Shown: in pieces, positions 12,035 through 24,100 of the stretch
How the letters are laid out: every line of letters starts with the position of its first letter
Numbering within the stretch: position 1 is the first letter of the stretch
Assembly (NCBI GenBank): GCA_024349245.1
Contig: JALDNG010000850.1
Location: 1 to 64,000, forward strand
Direction: 5' to 3'
Source of the DNA: Neodontobutis hainanensis
Taxonomy: Eukaryota; Chordata; Actinopteri; Gobiiformes; Odontobutidae
Length of the DNA: 64,000 bases
Notes under the pieces: generated by a model
The model's input: only the letters and a program-made list of their open reading frames with translations
What the model was told of the DNA's origin: nothing
Database searches by the model: none
Program-made: the position numbers and the translations under genes

Positions 12035-15000
12035 CTGCCTCCTCTGGTCTCTCTGTGGCATCTGCCTTTTCTGGTCTCTCTGCCTCTTCTGGTCTCTCTG
12101 TGGCCTCTGCCTCTTCTGGTCTCTCTGTGGCCTCTGCCTCCTCTAGTCTCTCTACCTCCCCTCCTTCCTCTCGTCTCTCTGTGTCCTCTGCCTCCACTGG
12201 TCTCTCTGTGGCCTCTGCCTCCTCTGGTCTTTTTGTCTCCTCTGCCTCCTCTAGTCACTGTGTGGCCTCTGCCTCCTTTGGTCTCTCTGCCTTCTCTGCC
12301 TCCTCTGCTTTAACTTCCTCCTCTGGTCTCTCTGTCTCTCTGCCTCATCTGGTCTCTCTGTGGCCTCTGCCTCCTCTGGTCTCTCTGCTTCCTTTGCCTC
12401 CACTGGTCTCTCTATTGCCTCTGCCTCCTCTGGTCTCTCTGTGGCCTATGCCTCCTCTGGTCTCTCTGTCTCTCTGCCTCATCTGGTCTCTCTGTGGCCT
12501 CTGCATCCTCTGGTCTCTCTGAAGCCTCTGCCTTCTCTGCTCTCTCTGTGGCCGCTGCCTCCACTTGTCTCTCTGTGGCCGCTGCCTCCACTTGTCTCTC
12601 TGTAGCATTTGCCTTTTCTGGTCTCTCTGCCTCCTCTGGCTCCTCTGGTCTCTCTGTGACCTCTGCCTCATCTGGTCTCTCTATAGCCTCTGTCTCCTCT
12701 GGACTCTCTGCCTTCTCTGCATCCTCTAGTCTCTCTGTGGCTTTTGCCTCCTCTTGTCTCTCTGTCTTTCTGCATCCTCTAGTCACTGTGTGGCCTCTGC
12801 CTCCTCTGGACTCTCTGCCTCCTCTAGTCTTTCTGTGACACTTCCTCCTCTAGAGTCTCTGCCTCCCCTGCTTCCTCGTCTCTCTGTCTCGTCTGCCTCC
12901 TCTGGTCTCTCTGCCTCCACTGCCTCCTCTGGTCTCTGTGGCCTCTGCCTCCTCTGGTCTCTCTGTGGCCTCTGACTTCTCTTGTCTCTCTGCCTCCTCT
13001 GCCCCTCTGGTCTCTCAATCTCTACTGGTCTCTCTATTGCCTGTGCCTCCTCTGGTCTCTCTGTTGCCTCTGCCTCCTCTGGTCTCTCTGCCTCCTCTGC
13101 TTCCTCTCGTCTCTCTGTGGCCTATGCCTCCTCTGCTCTCTCTGTCTCCCCTGCCTCCACTGGTCTCTCTGCCTTCTCTGCCTCCTCTGATCTCTCTACC
13201 TCCACTGGTCTCTCTGTGACCTCTGCAATCCTCTGGTCTCTCTGTGGCCTATGCCTCCTCTGGATTCTCTCATGGCCTCTGCCTCCACTGGTCTCTCTGT
13301 CTCCTCTGCCTCCTTTCATCTCTCTGTGGCCTCTGCATCTTCTGGTCTCTCTGTGGCCTCTGCCTCCTCTTGTCTCTCTATTCCTCTGCCTCCTCTGGTC
13401 TCTCTGTGGCCTCTGCATCTTCTGGTCTCTCTGTGGCCTCTGCCTCCTCTTGTCTCTCTTTTCCTCTACCTCCTCTTGTCTCTCTGTGTCCTCTGTCTCC
13501 TCTGGACTCTCTGCCTTCTCTGCATCCTCTAGTCTCTCTGTGGCCTTTGCCTCCTCTGGTCTCTCTGTCTTTCTGCCTCCTCTGAACTCTTGGTGGTCTC
13601 TGCCTCCTCTGGTCTCTCTGCCTCCTCTGCCTCCTCTGTCTCTCTCTGGCCTCTGCCTTCTATTGTCTGTCTGCCTCCTATGCCCCATCTGGTCTCTCTG
13701 GCTCCACTGGTCTCTCTGTGCCTCTGCCTCCTCTGGACTGTATGCCTCCTCTGTCTGTCTATTTGTGGCCTCTGCCTCCTCTTCCTCTCTGCTTCCTCTC
13801 GTCTCTCTGGCCTCTGCCTCCTCTGGTCTCTCTGTCTCCTCTGCCTCCTCTGGTCTCTCTGCCTCCTCTGCTTCCTCTCGTCTCTCTGTGGCCTCTGCCT
13901 CCTCTGCTCTCTCTCTCTCCCCTGCCTCCACTGGTCTCTCTGCCTTCTCTGCCTCCTCTGCTCTCTCTACCTCCACTGGTCTCTCTGTGGACCTCTGCAA
14001 TCCTCTAGTCTCTCTGTGGCCTATGCCTCCTCTGGTCTCTCTCATGGCCTCTGCCTCCTCTGACTCTCTTCCTCCCCTGCTTTCTCTCGTCTCTCTGTCT
14101 CGTCTGCCTCCTCTGGTCTCTCTGTCCTCTGCCTCCTCTGGTCTCTCTGTGGCCTCTGCCTCCTCTGGTCTCTCTGTGGCCTCTGCCTTCTCTTGTCTCT
14201 CTGCCTCCTCTGCCCCTCTGGTCTCTCTGTTTCTACTGGTCTCTCTATTGCCTGTGCCTCCTCTGGTCTCTCTGTTGCCTCTGCCTCCTCTGGTCTCTCT
14301 GCCTCCTCTGCTTCCTCTCGTCTCTCTGTGGCCTCTGCCTCCTCTGTCTCTCTGTCTCCTCTGCCTCCACTGGTCTCTCTGCCTTCTCTGCCTCCTCTGC
14401 TCTCTCTACCTCCACTGGTCTCTCTGTGACCTCTGCAATCCTCTGGTCTCTCTGTGGCCTATGCCTCCTCTGGTCTCTCTGTGGCCTCTGCCTCCTCTGG
14501 TCTCTCTGTCTCCTCTGCCTCCTCTGGTCTCTCTCTGTGGCCTCTGCCTCCTCTGGTCTCTCTGTGTCCTCTGCCTCCTCTGGTCTCTCTGTGGCCTCTG
14601 CCTCCTCTGGTCTCTCTGTCTCCTATGCCTCCACTGGTCTCTCAGTGGCCTTTGCCTCCACTGGTCTCTCTGTGGCCTCTGTCTCCTCTGCTCTCTCTCT
14701 GGCCTCTACCTCCACTAGTCTCTCTGACTTATCTGTCTCCTCTAGACTCTCTGTCGCCTCTTCCTCCTCTGGTCTCTCTGCAGCCTCTGCCTCCTCTAGT
14801 CTCTCTGCCTTCTCTGCCTCCTCTTGTCTCTCTGTGGCCTCTGCCTTTACTGGTCTCTCTCTGGCCTCTGCCTCCTCTGGTCTCTCTGTGGCCTCTGACT
14901 CCTCTGGACTCTCTGCCTGCTCTGGTCTCTCTGTGACCTCTGCTTCCTCTGGTCTCTCTGTGGCCTCTGCCTCCTCTTGTCTCTCTATTCCTCTATCTCC

Positions 15001-18000
15001 TCTGGGTTCTCTGTCTTTCTGCCTCCTCTGAACTCTCGGTGGCCTCTTCCCCCTCTGGTCTAACTGTGGCCTTTGCCTTATCTGCGCTCTATATCTCCTC
15101 TGCCTACTCTGGTCTCTCTGTGGCCTCTGCCTCCTCTGGTCTCTCTGTGGCCTCTGCCTCCTCTGGCCTCTCTAGTCTCTCTGCCTCCACTAGTCTCTCT
15201 ATTGCCTCTGCCTCCTCTGGTCTGTCTGTGGCCTCTGACTCCTCTGGTCTCTTTGTCTCCTATGCCTCCTCTAGTCACTCTGTGGCCTCTGCCTCCTCTG
15301 GACTCTCTGCCTCCTCTGGTCTCTCCGTGGCCTCTGCCTCCTCTGGTCTCTCTGCCTCCGCTGCTCTAACTGCCTCCTCTGGTCTCTCTGTGGCCGCTGC
15401 CTCCTCTGGTCTCTCTGTGGCATCTGCCTTTTCTGGTCTCTCTGCCTCCTCTGCCTCCTCTGGTCTCTCTGTGGCCTCTGCCTCCTCTGGTCTTTTGTGG
15501 CTTCTGCCTCCTCTGGTCTCTCTGTGGCCTCTACCTCCTCTGGACTCTCTATTCCTATAACTCCTCTGGTCTCTCTGTGGCCTCTGTCTCCTTTGGTCTC
15601 TCTGCCTCCTCTGCATCCTCTCGTCTCTCTGCCTCCTCTGGGCTCTCTGTCTTTCTGCCTCAACTGAACTCTCGGTGGCCTCTTCCCCCTCTGGTCTAAC
15701 TGTGGCCTCTTCCTCTTCTGCTCTCTCTATCTCCTCTGCCTCCTCTCGTCTCTCTGTGGCCTCTGCCTCCTCTGGTCTCTCTGTGGCCTCTGCCTTCTCT
15801 TGATTCTCTGCCTCCTCTGCCTCCTCTAGTCTCTCTGCCTCCACTGCTCTCTTTTTTGCCTCTGCCTCCTCTAGTCACTCTGTGGCCTCTGCCTCCTCTT
15901 GACTCTCTGCCTCCTCTGGTCTCTTTGTGGCCTCTGCCGCCTCTGGTCTGTCTGCCTCCGCTGCTCTAACTGCCTCCTCTGGTCTCTCTGTGGCCTCTGC
16001 CTCCTCTGGTCTTTCTGTGGCCTCTGCCTCCTCTGGTCTCTCTGTGGCCTCTACCTCCTCTGGCCTCTCATTGGCCTCTGCCTCCTCTGGACTCTCTGCC
16101 TCCTCTGGTCTTTTGTGGCCTCTGCCTTCTCTGGTCTCTCTGCCTCCTCTGCTCCCTCTGCTCTCTGCCTCCACTGGTCTCTCAATTGCCTCTGCCTCCT
16201 CTGGTCACTCTGTGGCCTCTGCCTCCTCTGGTCTCTTTGTCTCCTCTGCCTCCTGTAGTCACTCTGTGGGCTCTGCCTCCTTTGGTCTCTCTGTCTCCTC
16301 TGCCTCCTCTCCTCTAACTGCCTCGTCTGGTCTCTCTGCCTCCTCTGCTTCCTTTCGTCTCTCTGTAGCCTCTGCCTAAACTGCTCTCTCTGTCTCCCCT
16401 GCCTCTACTGGTCTCTCTGCCTTCTCTACCTCCTCTGCTCTCTCTACCTCCATTGGTCTCTCTGTGGCCTCTGCCTCTTGTGGTCTCTCTGTGGCCTCTG
16501 CCTTCTCTGGTCTCTCTGTGGCCACTGCCTCCTCTGGTCTCTCTGTGGCATCTGCCTTTTCTGGTCTCTCTGCCTCTTCTGGTCTCTCTGTGGCCTCTGC
16601 CTCTTCTGGTCTCTCTGTGGCCTCTGCCTCCTCTGGTCTCTCTGTCTCCTCTGGTCTTTGTGTGGCCTCTGTCTCCTCTAGTCTCTCTACCTCCCCTGCT
16701 TCCTCTCGTCTCTCTGTGTCCTCTGCCTCCACTGGTCTCTCTGTGGCCTCTGCCTCCTCTGGTCTTTTTGTTTCCTCTGCCTCCTCTAGTCACTGTGTGG
16801 CCTCTGCCTCCATTGGTCTCTCTGCCTTCTCTGCCTCCTCTGCTTTAACTTCCTCCTCTGGTCTCTCTGTCTCTCTGCCTCATCTGGTCTCTCTGTGGCC
16901 TCTGCCTCCTCTGGTCTCTCTGCTTCCTTTGCCTCCACTGGTCTCTCTATTGCCTCTGCCTCCTCTGGTCTCTCTGTGGCCTATGCCTCCTCTGGTCTCT
17001 CTGTCTCTCTGCCTCATCTGGTCTCTCTGTGGCCTCTGCATCCTCTGGTCTCTCTGAAGCCTCTGCCTTCTCTGCTCTCTCTGTGGCCGCTGCCTCCACT
17101 TGTCTCTCTGTGGCATTTGCCTTTTCTGGTCTCTCTGCCTCCTCTGGCTCCTCTGGTCTCTCTGTGACCTCATCCTCATCTGGTCTCTCTATAGCCTCTG
17201 TCTCCTCTGGACTCTCTGCCTTCTCTGCATCCTCTAGTCTCTCTGTGGCTTTTGCCTCCTCTTGTCTCTCTGTCTTTCTGCATCCTCTAGTCACTGTGTG
17301 GCCTCTGCCTCCTCTGGACTCTCTGCCTCCTCTAGTCTTTCTGTGACACTTCCTCCTCTAGAGTCTCTGCCTCCCCTGCTTCCTCTCGTCTCTCTGTCTC
17401 GTCTGCCTCCTCTGGTCTCTCTGCCTCCACTGCCTCCTCTGGTCTCTATGTGGCCTCTGCCTCCTCTGGTCTCTCTGTGGCCTCTGACTTCTCTTGTCTC
17501 TCTGCCTCCTCTGCCCCTCTGGTCTCTCAATCTCTACTGGTCTCTCTATTGCCTGTGCCTCCTCTGGTCTCTCTGTTGCCTCTGCCTCCTCTGGTCTCTC
17601 TGCCTCCTCTGCTTCCTCTCATCTCTCTGTGGCCTATGCCTCCTCTGCTCTCTCTGTCTCCCCTGCCTCCACTGGTCTCTCTGCCTTCTCTGCCTCCTCT
17701 GATCTCTCTACCTCCTCTGGTCTCTCTGTGGCCTATGCCTCCTCTGGATTCTCTCATGGCCTATGCCTCCACTGGTCTCTCTGTCTCCTCTGCCTCCTTT
17801 CATCTCTCTGTGGCCTCTGCATCTTCTGGTCTCTCTGTGGCCTCTGCCTCCTCTTGTCTCTCTTTTCCTCTACCTCCTCTGGTCTCTCGTGTCCTCATTC
17901 TCCTCTGGACTCTCTGCCTTCTCTGCATCCTCTAGTCTCTCTGTGGCCTTTGCCTCCTCTTGTCTCTCTGTCTTTCTGCCTCCTCTGAACTCTTGGTGGT

Positions 18001-20971
18001 CTCTGCCTCCTCTGGTCTCTCTGCCTCCTCTGCCTCTTCTGGTCTCTCTCTGGCCTCTGCCTTCTATTGTCTGTCTGCCTCCTATGCCCCATCTGGTCTC
18101 TCTGACTCCACTGGTCTCTCTATTGCCTCTGCCTCCTCTGGACTGTATGCCTCCTCTGATCTATTTGTGGCCTCTGCCTCCTCTGGTCTCTCTGCCTCCT
18201 CTTCCTCCTCTGCTTCCTCTCGTCTCTCTGTCTCCTCTGCCTCCTCTGGTCTCTCTGCCTCCTCTGCTTCCTCTCGTCTCTCTGTGGCCTCTGCCTCCTC
18301 TGCTCTCTCTCTCTCTCCCCTGCCTCCACTGGTCTCTCTGCCTTCTCTGCCTCCTCTGCTCTCTCTACCTCCACTGGTCTCTCTGTGACCTCTGCAATCC
18401 TCTAGTCTCTCTGTGGCCTATGCCTCCTCTGGATTCTCTCATGGCCTCTGCCTCCTCTAGACTCTCTGCCTCCCCTGCTTTCTCTCGTCTCTCTGTCTCG
18501 TCTGCCTCCTCTGGTCTCTCTGCCTCCTCTGCCTCCTCTGGATTCTCTGTGGCCTCTGCCTCCTCTGGTCTCTCTGTGGCCTCTGTCTTCTCTTGTCTCT
18601 CTGCCTCCTCTGCCCCTCTGGTCTCTCTGTCTCTACTGGTCTCTCTATTGCCTGTGCCTCCTCTGGTCTCTCTGTGGCCTCTGCCTCCTCTGCTCTCTCT
18701 GTCTCCCCTGCCTCCACTGGTCTCTCTGCCTTCTCTGCCTCCTCTGCTCTCTCTACCTCCACTGGTCTCTCTGTGACCTCTGCAATCGTCTGGTCTCTCT
18801 GTGGCCTATGCCTCCTCTGGTCTCTCTGCGGCCTCTGCCTCCTCTGGTCTCTCTGTGAACTCTGCCTCCTCTGGTCTCTGTGTGGCCTCTGCCTCCACTG
18901 GTCTCTCTGTCTCCTCTGCCTCCTTTCGTCTCTTTGTGGCCTCTGCATCTTCTGGTCTCTCTGTGGCCTCTGCCTCCTCTTGTCTCTCTATTCCTCTGCC
19001 TCCTCTGGTCTCTCTGTGGCCTCTGCATCTTCTGGTCTCTCTGTGGCCTCTGCCTCCTCTTGTCTCTCTTTTCCTCTTCCTCCTTTAGTCTCTCTGTGGC
19101 CTTTGCCTCCTCTTGTCTCTCTGTCTTTCTGCCTCCTCTGAACTCTTGTTGGCCTCTGCCTTCTCTGGTCTCTCTGCCTCCTCTGCCTCCTCTGGTCTCT
19201 CTGTGGCCTCTGCCTCCTCTGGTCTCTCTCTGGCCTCTGCCTTCTATTGTCCGTCTGCCTCCTATGCCCCATCTGGTCTCTCTGACTCCACTGGTCTCTC
19301 TATTGCCTCTGCCTCCTCTGGACTGTCTGCCTCCTCTGATCTATTTGTGGCCTCTGCCTCCTCTGGTCTCTCTGCCTCCTCTGCCTCCTCTGCTTCCTCT
19401 CGTCTCTCTGTGGCCTCTGCCTCCTCTGGTCTCTCTGTCTCCTCTGCCTCCTCTTGTCTCTCTGACTCCTCTGCCTCCTCTGGTCTCTCTGTGGCCTCTG
19501 CCTCCTCTGGTCTCTCTGTGGCCTCTGCCTTCTCTTTCTCTCTGTCTCCTCTGTCCCCTCTGGTCTCTCTGCCTCCACTGGTCTCTCTATTGCCTCTGCC
19601 TCTCTCTCGTCTCTCTGTGGCCTCTGCCTCCTCTGGTCTCTTTGTCTCCTCTGCCTCCTCTTGTCACTCTGTGGCCTCTGCCTCCTCTGGTCTCTTTGTG
19701 TCCTCTGCCTTCTCTGGTCTCTCTGCCTCCTCTGGTCTCTGTGGCCTCTGCCTCCTCTGGTCTCTCTGTTGCATCTGCCTTTTCTGGTCTCTCTGCCTCC
19801 TCTGCGTCCTCTAATCTCTCTGCCTCCTTTGGTCTCTCTGTCTTTCTTCCTCCTCTGAACTATTGGTGGCCTCTGCCTCCTCTCGCCTCTCTGCCCCGTT
19901 GCCTCCTCTGGTCTCTCTGTCTCCTCTGCCTCCACCTGTCTCTCTGCCTTCTCTGCCTCCTCTGCTCTCTCTACCTCCACTGGTCTCTCTGTGACCTCTG
20001 CAATCCTCTGGTCTCTCTGTGGCCTATGTCTCTTTTGGATTCTCTGTGGCCTCTGCCTCCTCTGGTTTCTCTGTCTTCTCTGCCTCCTCTCGTCTCTCTG
20101 TGGCCTCTGCCTCTTCTGGTCTCTCTGTGGTCTCTGCCTCCTTTTGTCTCTCTATTCCTCTGCCTCCTCTGGTCTCTCTGTGGCCTCGTTCTCCTCTGCT
20201 CTCTCTGCCTCCTCTGCATCCTCTTGTCTCTCTGCCTCCTCTGGTCTCTCTGTCTTTCTGCCTCCTCTGAACTCTCGGTGGCCTCTGCCCCCTCTGGTCT
20301 CACTGTGGCCTCTGCTTCCTCTGCTCTCTCTGACTCCTTTGCCTCCTCTATTCTCTCTGTGGCCTCTGCCTCCTCTGGTCTCTCTGTGGCCGCTGCCTTC
20401 TCTTGTCTGTCTGCCTCCTATGCCCCCTCTGGTCTCTCTGCCTCCACTGGTCTCTCTATTGCCTCTGCCTCCTCTGGTCTCTCTCTGGCATATGCCTCCT
20501 CGGGTCTCTTTGTCTCCTCTGCCTCCTCTAGTCACTCTGTGGCCTCTGCCTCCTCTGGTCTCTCTGCCTCCTCTGCCTCCTCTGCTCTTACTGCCTCTTT
20601 TGGTCTCTCTCTCTCTCTCTGCCTCCTCTGGTCTCTCTGTGGCCTCTGCCTTCTCTGGTCTCTATCTGGCCACTGCCTACTCTGGTCTCTCTGAGGCATC
20701 TGCCTTTTCTGGTCTGTCTGCCTCCTCTGCCTCCCTGGTCTCTCTGTGGCCTCTGCCTTTACTGGTCTCTATCTGGCCACTGCCTACTCAGTTCTCTCTG
20801 AGGCATCTGCCTTTTCTGGTCTGTCTGTGTCCTCTGCCTCCTCTAGTCTCTCTGTGGCCTCTGCCTCCTCTGGTCTGTCTGTGTCCTCTGCCTCCTCTGG
20901 TCTCTCTGTGGCCTTTGCCTCCTCTTGTCTCTCTATCTCCTCTGCCTCCACTGGTCTCTCTGTGGCCTCTG
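12035..20971. repeat. 27-bp pyrimidine-rich minisatellite, block 2
   Basis: Roughly 330 units of the same 27-bp repeat as block 1, joined to the composite array by a short agtcaatataactgcc junction. Longer internal homologies exist: the stretch around 12,050-12,840 is closely repeated around 16,540-17,350, and 12,980-14,050 resembles 17,490-18,450. This implies that multi-unit segments were duplicated as blocks. The open frames of several hundred codons on both strands are repeat artefacts. The right edge lies inside an Ig-domain exon. Confidence 0.93.
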
Positions 20972-21159
20972 GCATTTAGACATTTAGGTTTATCTGTCCA
21001 GTAGGAACTACATTGTTGTAAGAAAAGGCCGTTCTGAGAAAAGCCTTTCAGTCTCCTCTCCATTAGTGGAGCTGGATTCACAGCTCAGTGAGACTTTGTC
21101 AGGCGTGAAGTGCTGTGATCTGTCAGGACTCACTGTGAGAGACACTGGGGACTCAACAT
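20972..21159 (-). CDS. Truncated Ig-like domain exon at the satellite edge
   Basis: Begins after TTTGCAG and reads DVESPVSLTVSPDRSQHFT, then VSLSCESSST with the first Ig cysteine. A frame change near 21,040 is needed to continue to LFLQQCSSYWT, after which the sequence becomes 27-bp satellite at about 20,971. The second half of the domain and its donor site are absent. Confidence 0.65.
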
Positions 21160-24100
21160 CTGCAAAACAACAAGTGCATAAATAATGAAGAATGAAAATA
21201 ACATAAACACTTACAGTTTCTAAATATCTCTGAATGATTAGCAATAAATAAAGATCCTACCTTTAGTCCAGACAAACTTGGGCTGACTGTATTCAGAGTA
21301 AAACAGTGGACGTCCTCGTCCTGCTCTACACACAAACCCTGCTGTGTTGGTCTGGTGCTGAACGCTGAAGGAGTCCTGTTCAGTCCCATTACTGTGACCT
21401 GGGAGCAGCTCATATCTGTAAGAGTCTGATGAATGAGGAACAGCCTTGTACCAGTAAAAGGTCCATCCTGCAGACGTCTGTTTAACACCACAGCTCAGAG
21501 AGACAGAGACTCCAGGAGTCAGCCATGACGGAGACACAGACAGGACAGGCTGGAGTTTACCTGTTTGAACACTCATTAGATATCATTTGTCTTATTGTGT
21601 TTTTAAATTGTCAGTGTAATAATGTAATAATGAATAATGTGAGATGAAACCTACTGTTGGACACATGTAATGTAACCTGGCTGCTCCATTCAGTTGCTTT
21701 ATGTTGGTCATGTCTCATTATTCCTCTGCAGCTGTATTTGCCACTGTTTCCTGAAGCAGCAGCACTTATTATCATTACTTTATCTTCTTTATTAGAAAAG
21801 CTCACACCAGATTTGTTCCATTCATACGTCCACTCAGTGTCTGCTCCGTGTATTTCACATCTGAGAGTGACCTGCTCTCCTGGGAATATCTCAGGCCACT
21901 TTGGCTCCAGAGACACAGCAGCTGTGTCAGAGACTGATCAGAACCAACACAGTTACAAACAAGACTGGAACAATATGAATAAATGTTTCATTAATTTAGC
22001 TTTGAAGATATTAAAGACTGATATGTTTCTAGTGATGTTTACAGATGTTACAGACAAACTCACCAACAGCATTAAGTCTGAAGGACTGACTGTCCTCAGT
22101 GAAATAAAGTGGGTCTCCTCTTCCTGCTCTGCACCAGTACACTCCTCCCACTGAGACACTTATTTGTTGTTGATCAGAAGAACCTTTGAATAACTCTGTG
22201 TTGTCTCTGAACCAGTAATATTTCCAACCAGATGAAGCTGGAGTCACAGAGCAGCTCAGAGTCACTCTGCCTCCAGACTGAACCTCTGTCTCACCAGTCA
22301 CTGTGGCCTTTGGCTTTTCTGTGGATCAGAGTGGAAATGTATATAAAAATCTTACTTGATATTGAACATAAAAGTTGTCCAGACTCACTCAGTACGTTCA
22401 GTCTGGTCCCTCAGCTCCACAGTGTTGTGAGATCTGGAGCTCTTTCTCCTCTACATCTGTAGTGTCCACTGTCAGACTCAGTAACTCTGGAGATTGTATA
22501 TTCTTTTGTTGTTTGATGTAGGACTGAACCGGTCCTGCTCCACTGATACATCCACTCAGTGTTTCCTCTGTCCTCAATCTCACATCTGAGAGTGAGACTG
22601 TCTCCAGAAAAGATCTCAGACCAGTTTGGATTCAGACTCACTGTGGGTTCTGTCAACATCAAATGTAATATTTAACATAATATAATTTCATTTTAAACCC
22701 ATGTCAAACCCTCTTAACGTCCTCCAGACCAGCATCATGACTGTTATCAGTGATTAAGACACTGAGGCCTCTGTTGTGCCAGGACATTTTGTCAAAATTA
22801 ACCAGTTCTCAACCTGAACAGACAAATCTGACTCAAATCCCCTTCAAACAGATAATGTCAGGTCCTGCTCAAACAGACTTGAAACTTGCAGTGTTCAATG
22901 ATTTAATAACTTCAAATAAGCTTGATGTTTTTTAACAGAAGCATGGTTAGATGACAGGAAATGCAGTCCACTCTATCTGATTTTACATTCGTATCAAAAA
23001 TACAGGAAAACAAAAAGGGAGGTGGTGTATGTTCCTTTCTTAGGGATAATATTCTCATCCAGAAGCTGTCACTTGGGGAGTTTTTATTATTTACATTTAG
23101 ATTTATTCATTTAGCTGACGCTTCTATCCAAAGCAACTTTCATTATTCTACAGTAAATACCAGTTTTACAGCCACTAGGTGGGTTAAGTGTCTTGCCCAA
23201 GGACACAACGACAGTATGAGCTGTGAAGAGAGTGGGAATCGAACCCCCTACCTTCCGGTTGAAGGACGGCTGCTCTACCCACTGAGCTACTGCTGCCCCA
23301 TTTGAATATGTGTCATTCAAAATGAAGTTCAAGTTTTCTTCATCTATAATGTAGTTCTTTACAAACACTGTCATGATTTTATTGATGAGTTACTGAAATG
23401 CTTTCGTTTGTCTGCACAGAAATTGAACAAATAGTCATAGCAGGTGATTTTAAAATTTGTGTGGATAATGTTTGTATCAGGAATGTATCAAAAACTTTCT
23501 GCTGTTCTTGATACTTATGGGCTGTATCTTCCCGATCATAACGCAGGTGTCAGGACGAAAAAGAAGCTCATTAAGGGGTGTGTCCAAATCCAACTTGTTC
23601 TGATTTTTCGGTTGAAGACGAAGGGATAAATAGATGGGACTTGAGTCGGCACAGGTTCATCTTTTTTAATATTGGATGAGCAGAATATTAGTAAATACTA
23701 ATCATTCAGTTAAGCTTAAACATATTGAAAAAAAAGTTAAAGCAAATGCATCTGGACTTAGTTTTCAAGCTAAAGAGGTTTTATCTTTTTCCATTTCTGA
23801 GTCCAGCTGATACAGAGCTGAGCTTTATCTCTAGAGGGAGGGCTTTGACCTGAAACTAACTCTGATTGGACCAGGCTGTTCTGGTCTCAGAGTCGTTAGG
23901 GCAGTGTGACTCCTGATGTGAGTCGTTAGTGTTAGTGGAGTCGTTGTCCTTCTAGAGTGAACCTGTTTTGATGTAGGTTTCAGAACACTGTTGTAAACAG
24001 CTGGCAGGTGAAAACAGAGACCTGCTCCTCTGAGCGCAGACTCAGCTCCACCAGAGTTCACACAGAAGAGCTGAGTCTCACTGAACAGAGAAGAAAGTCC

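Noticed and set aside
12982..14718. Open frame of 578 codons in the 27-bp array (and others of 200-430 codons on both strands)
   Set aside because: The repeat unit is exactly nine codons and lacks stop-forming bases, so long frames arise automatically. Composition is purely periodic, with no start context, splice sites or unique domain.
23225..23303. Possible functional tRNA gene on the minus strand
   Set aside because: A and B boxes are present, but no complete cloverleaf could be drawn and similar copies with the same long tail occur at 40,926 and 59,640, so it is a SINE.
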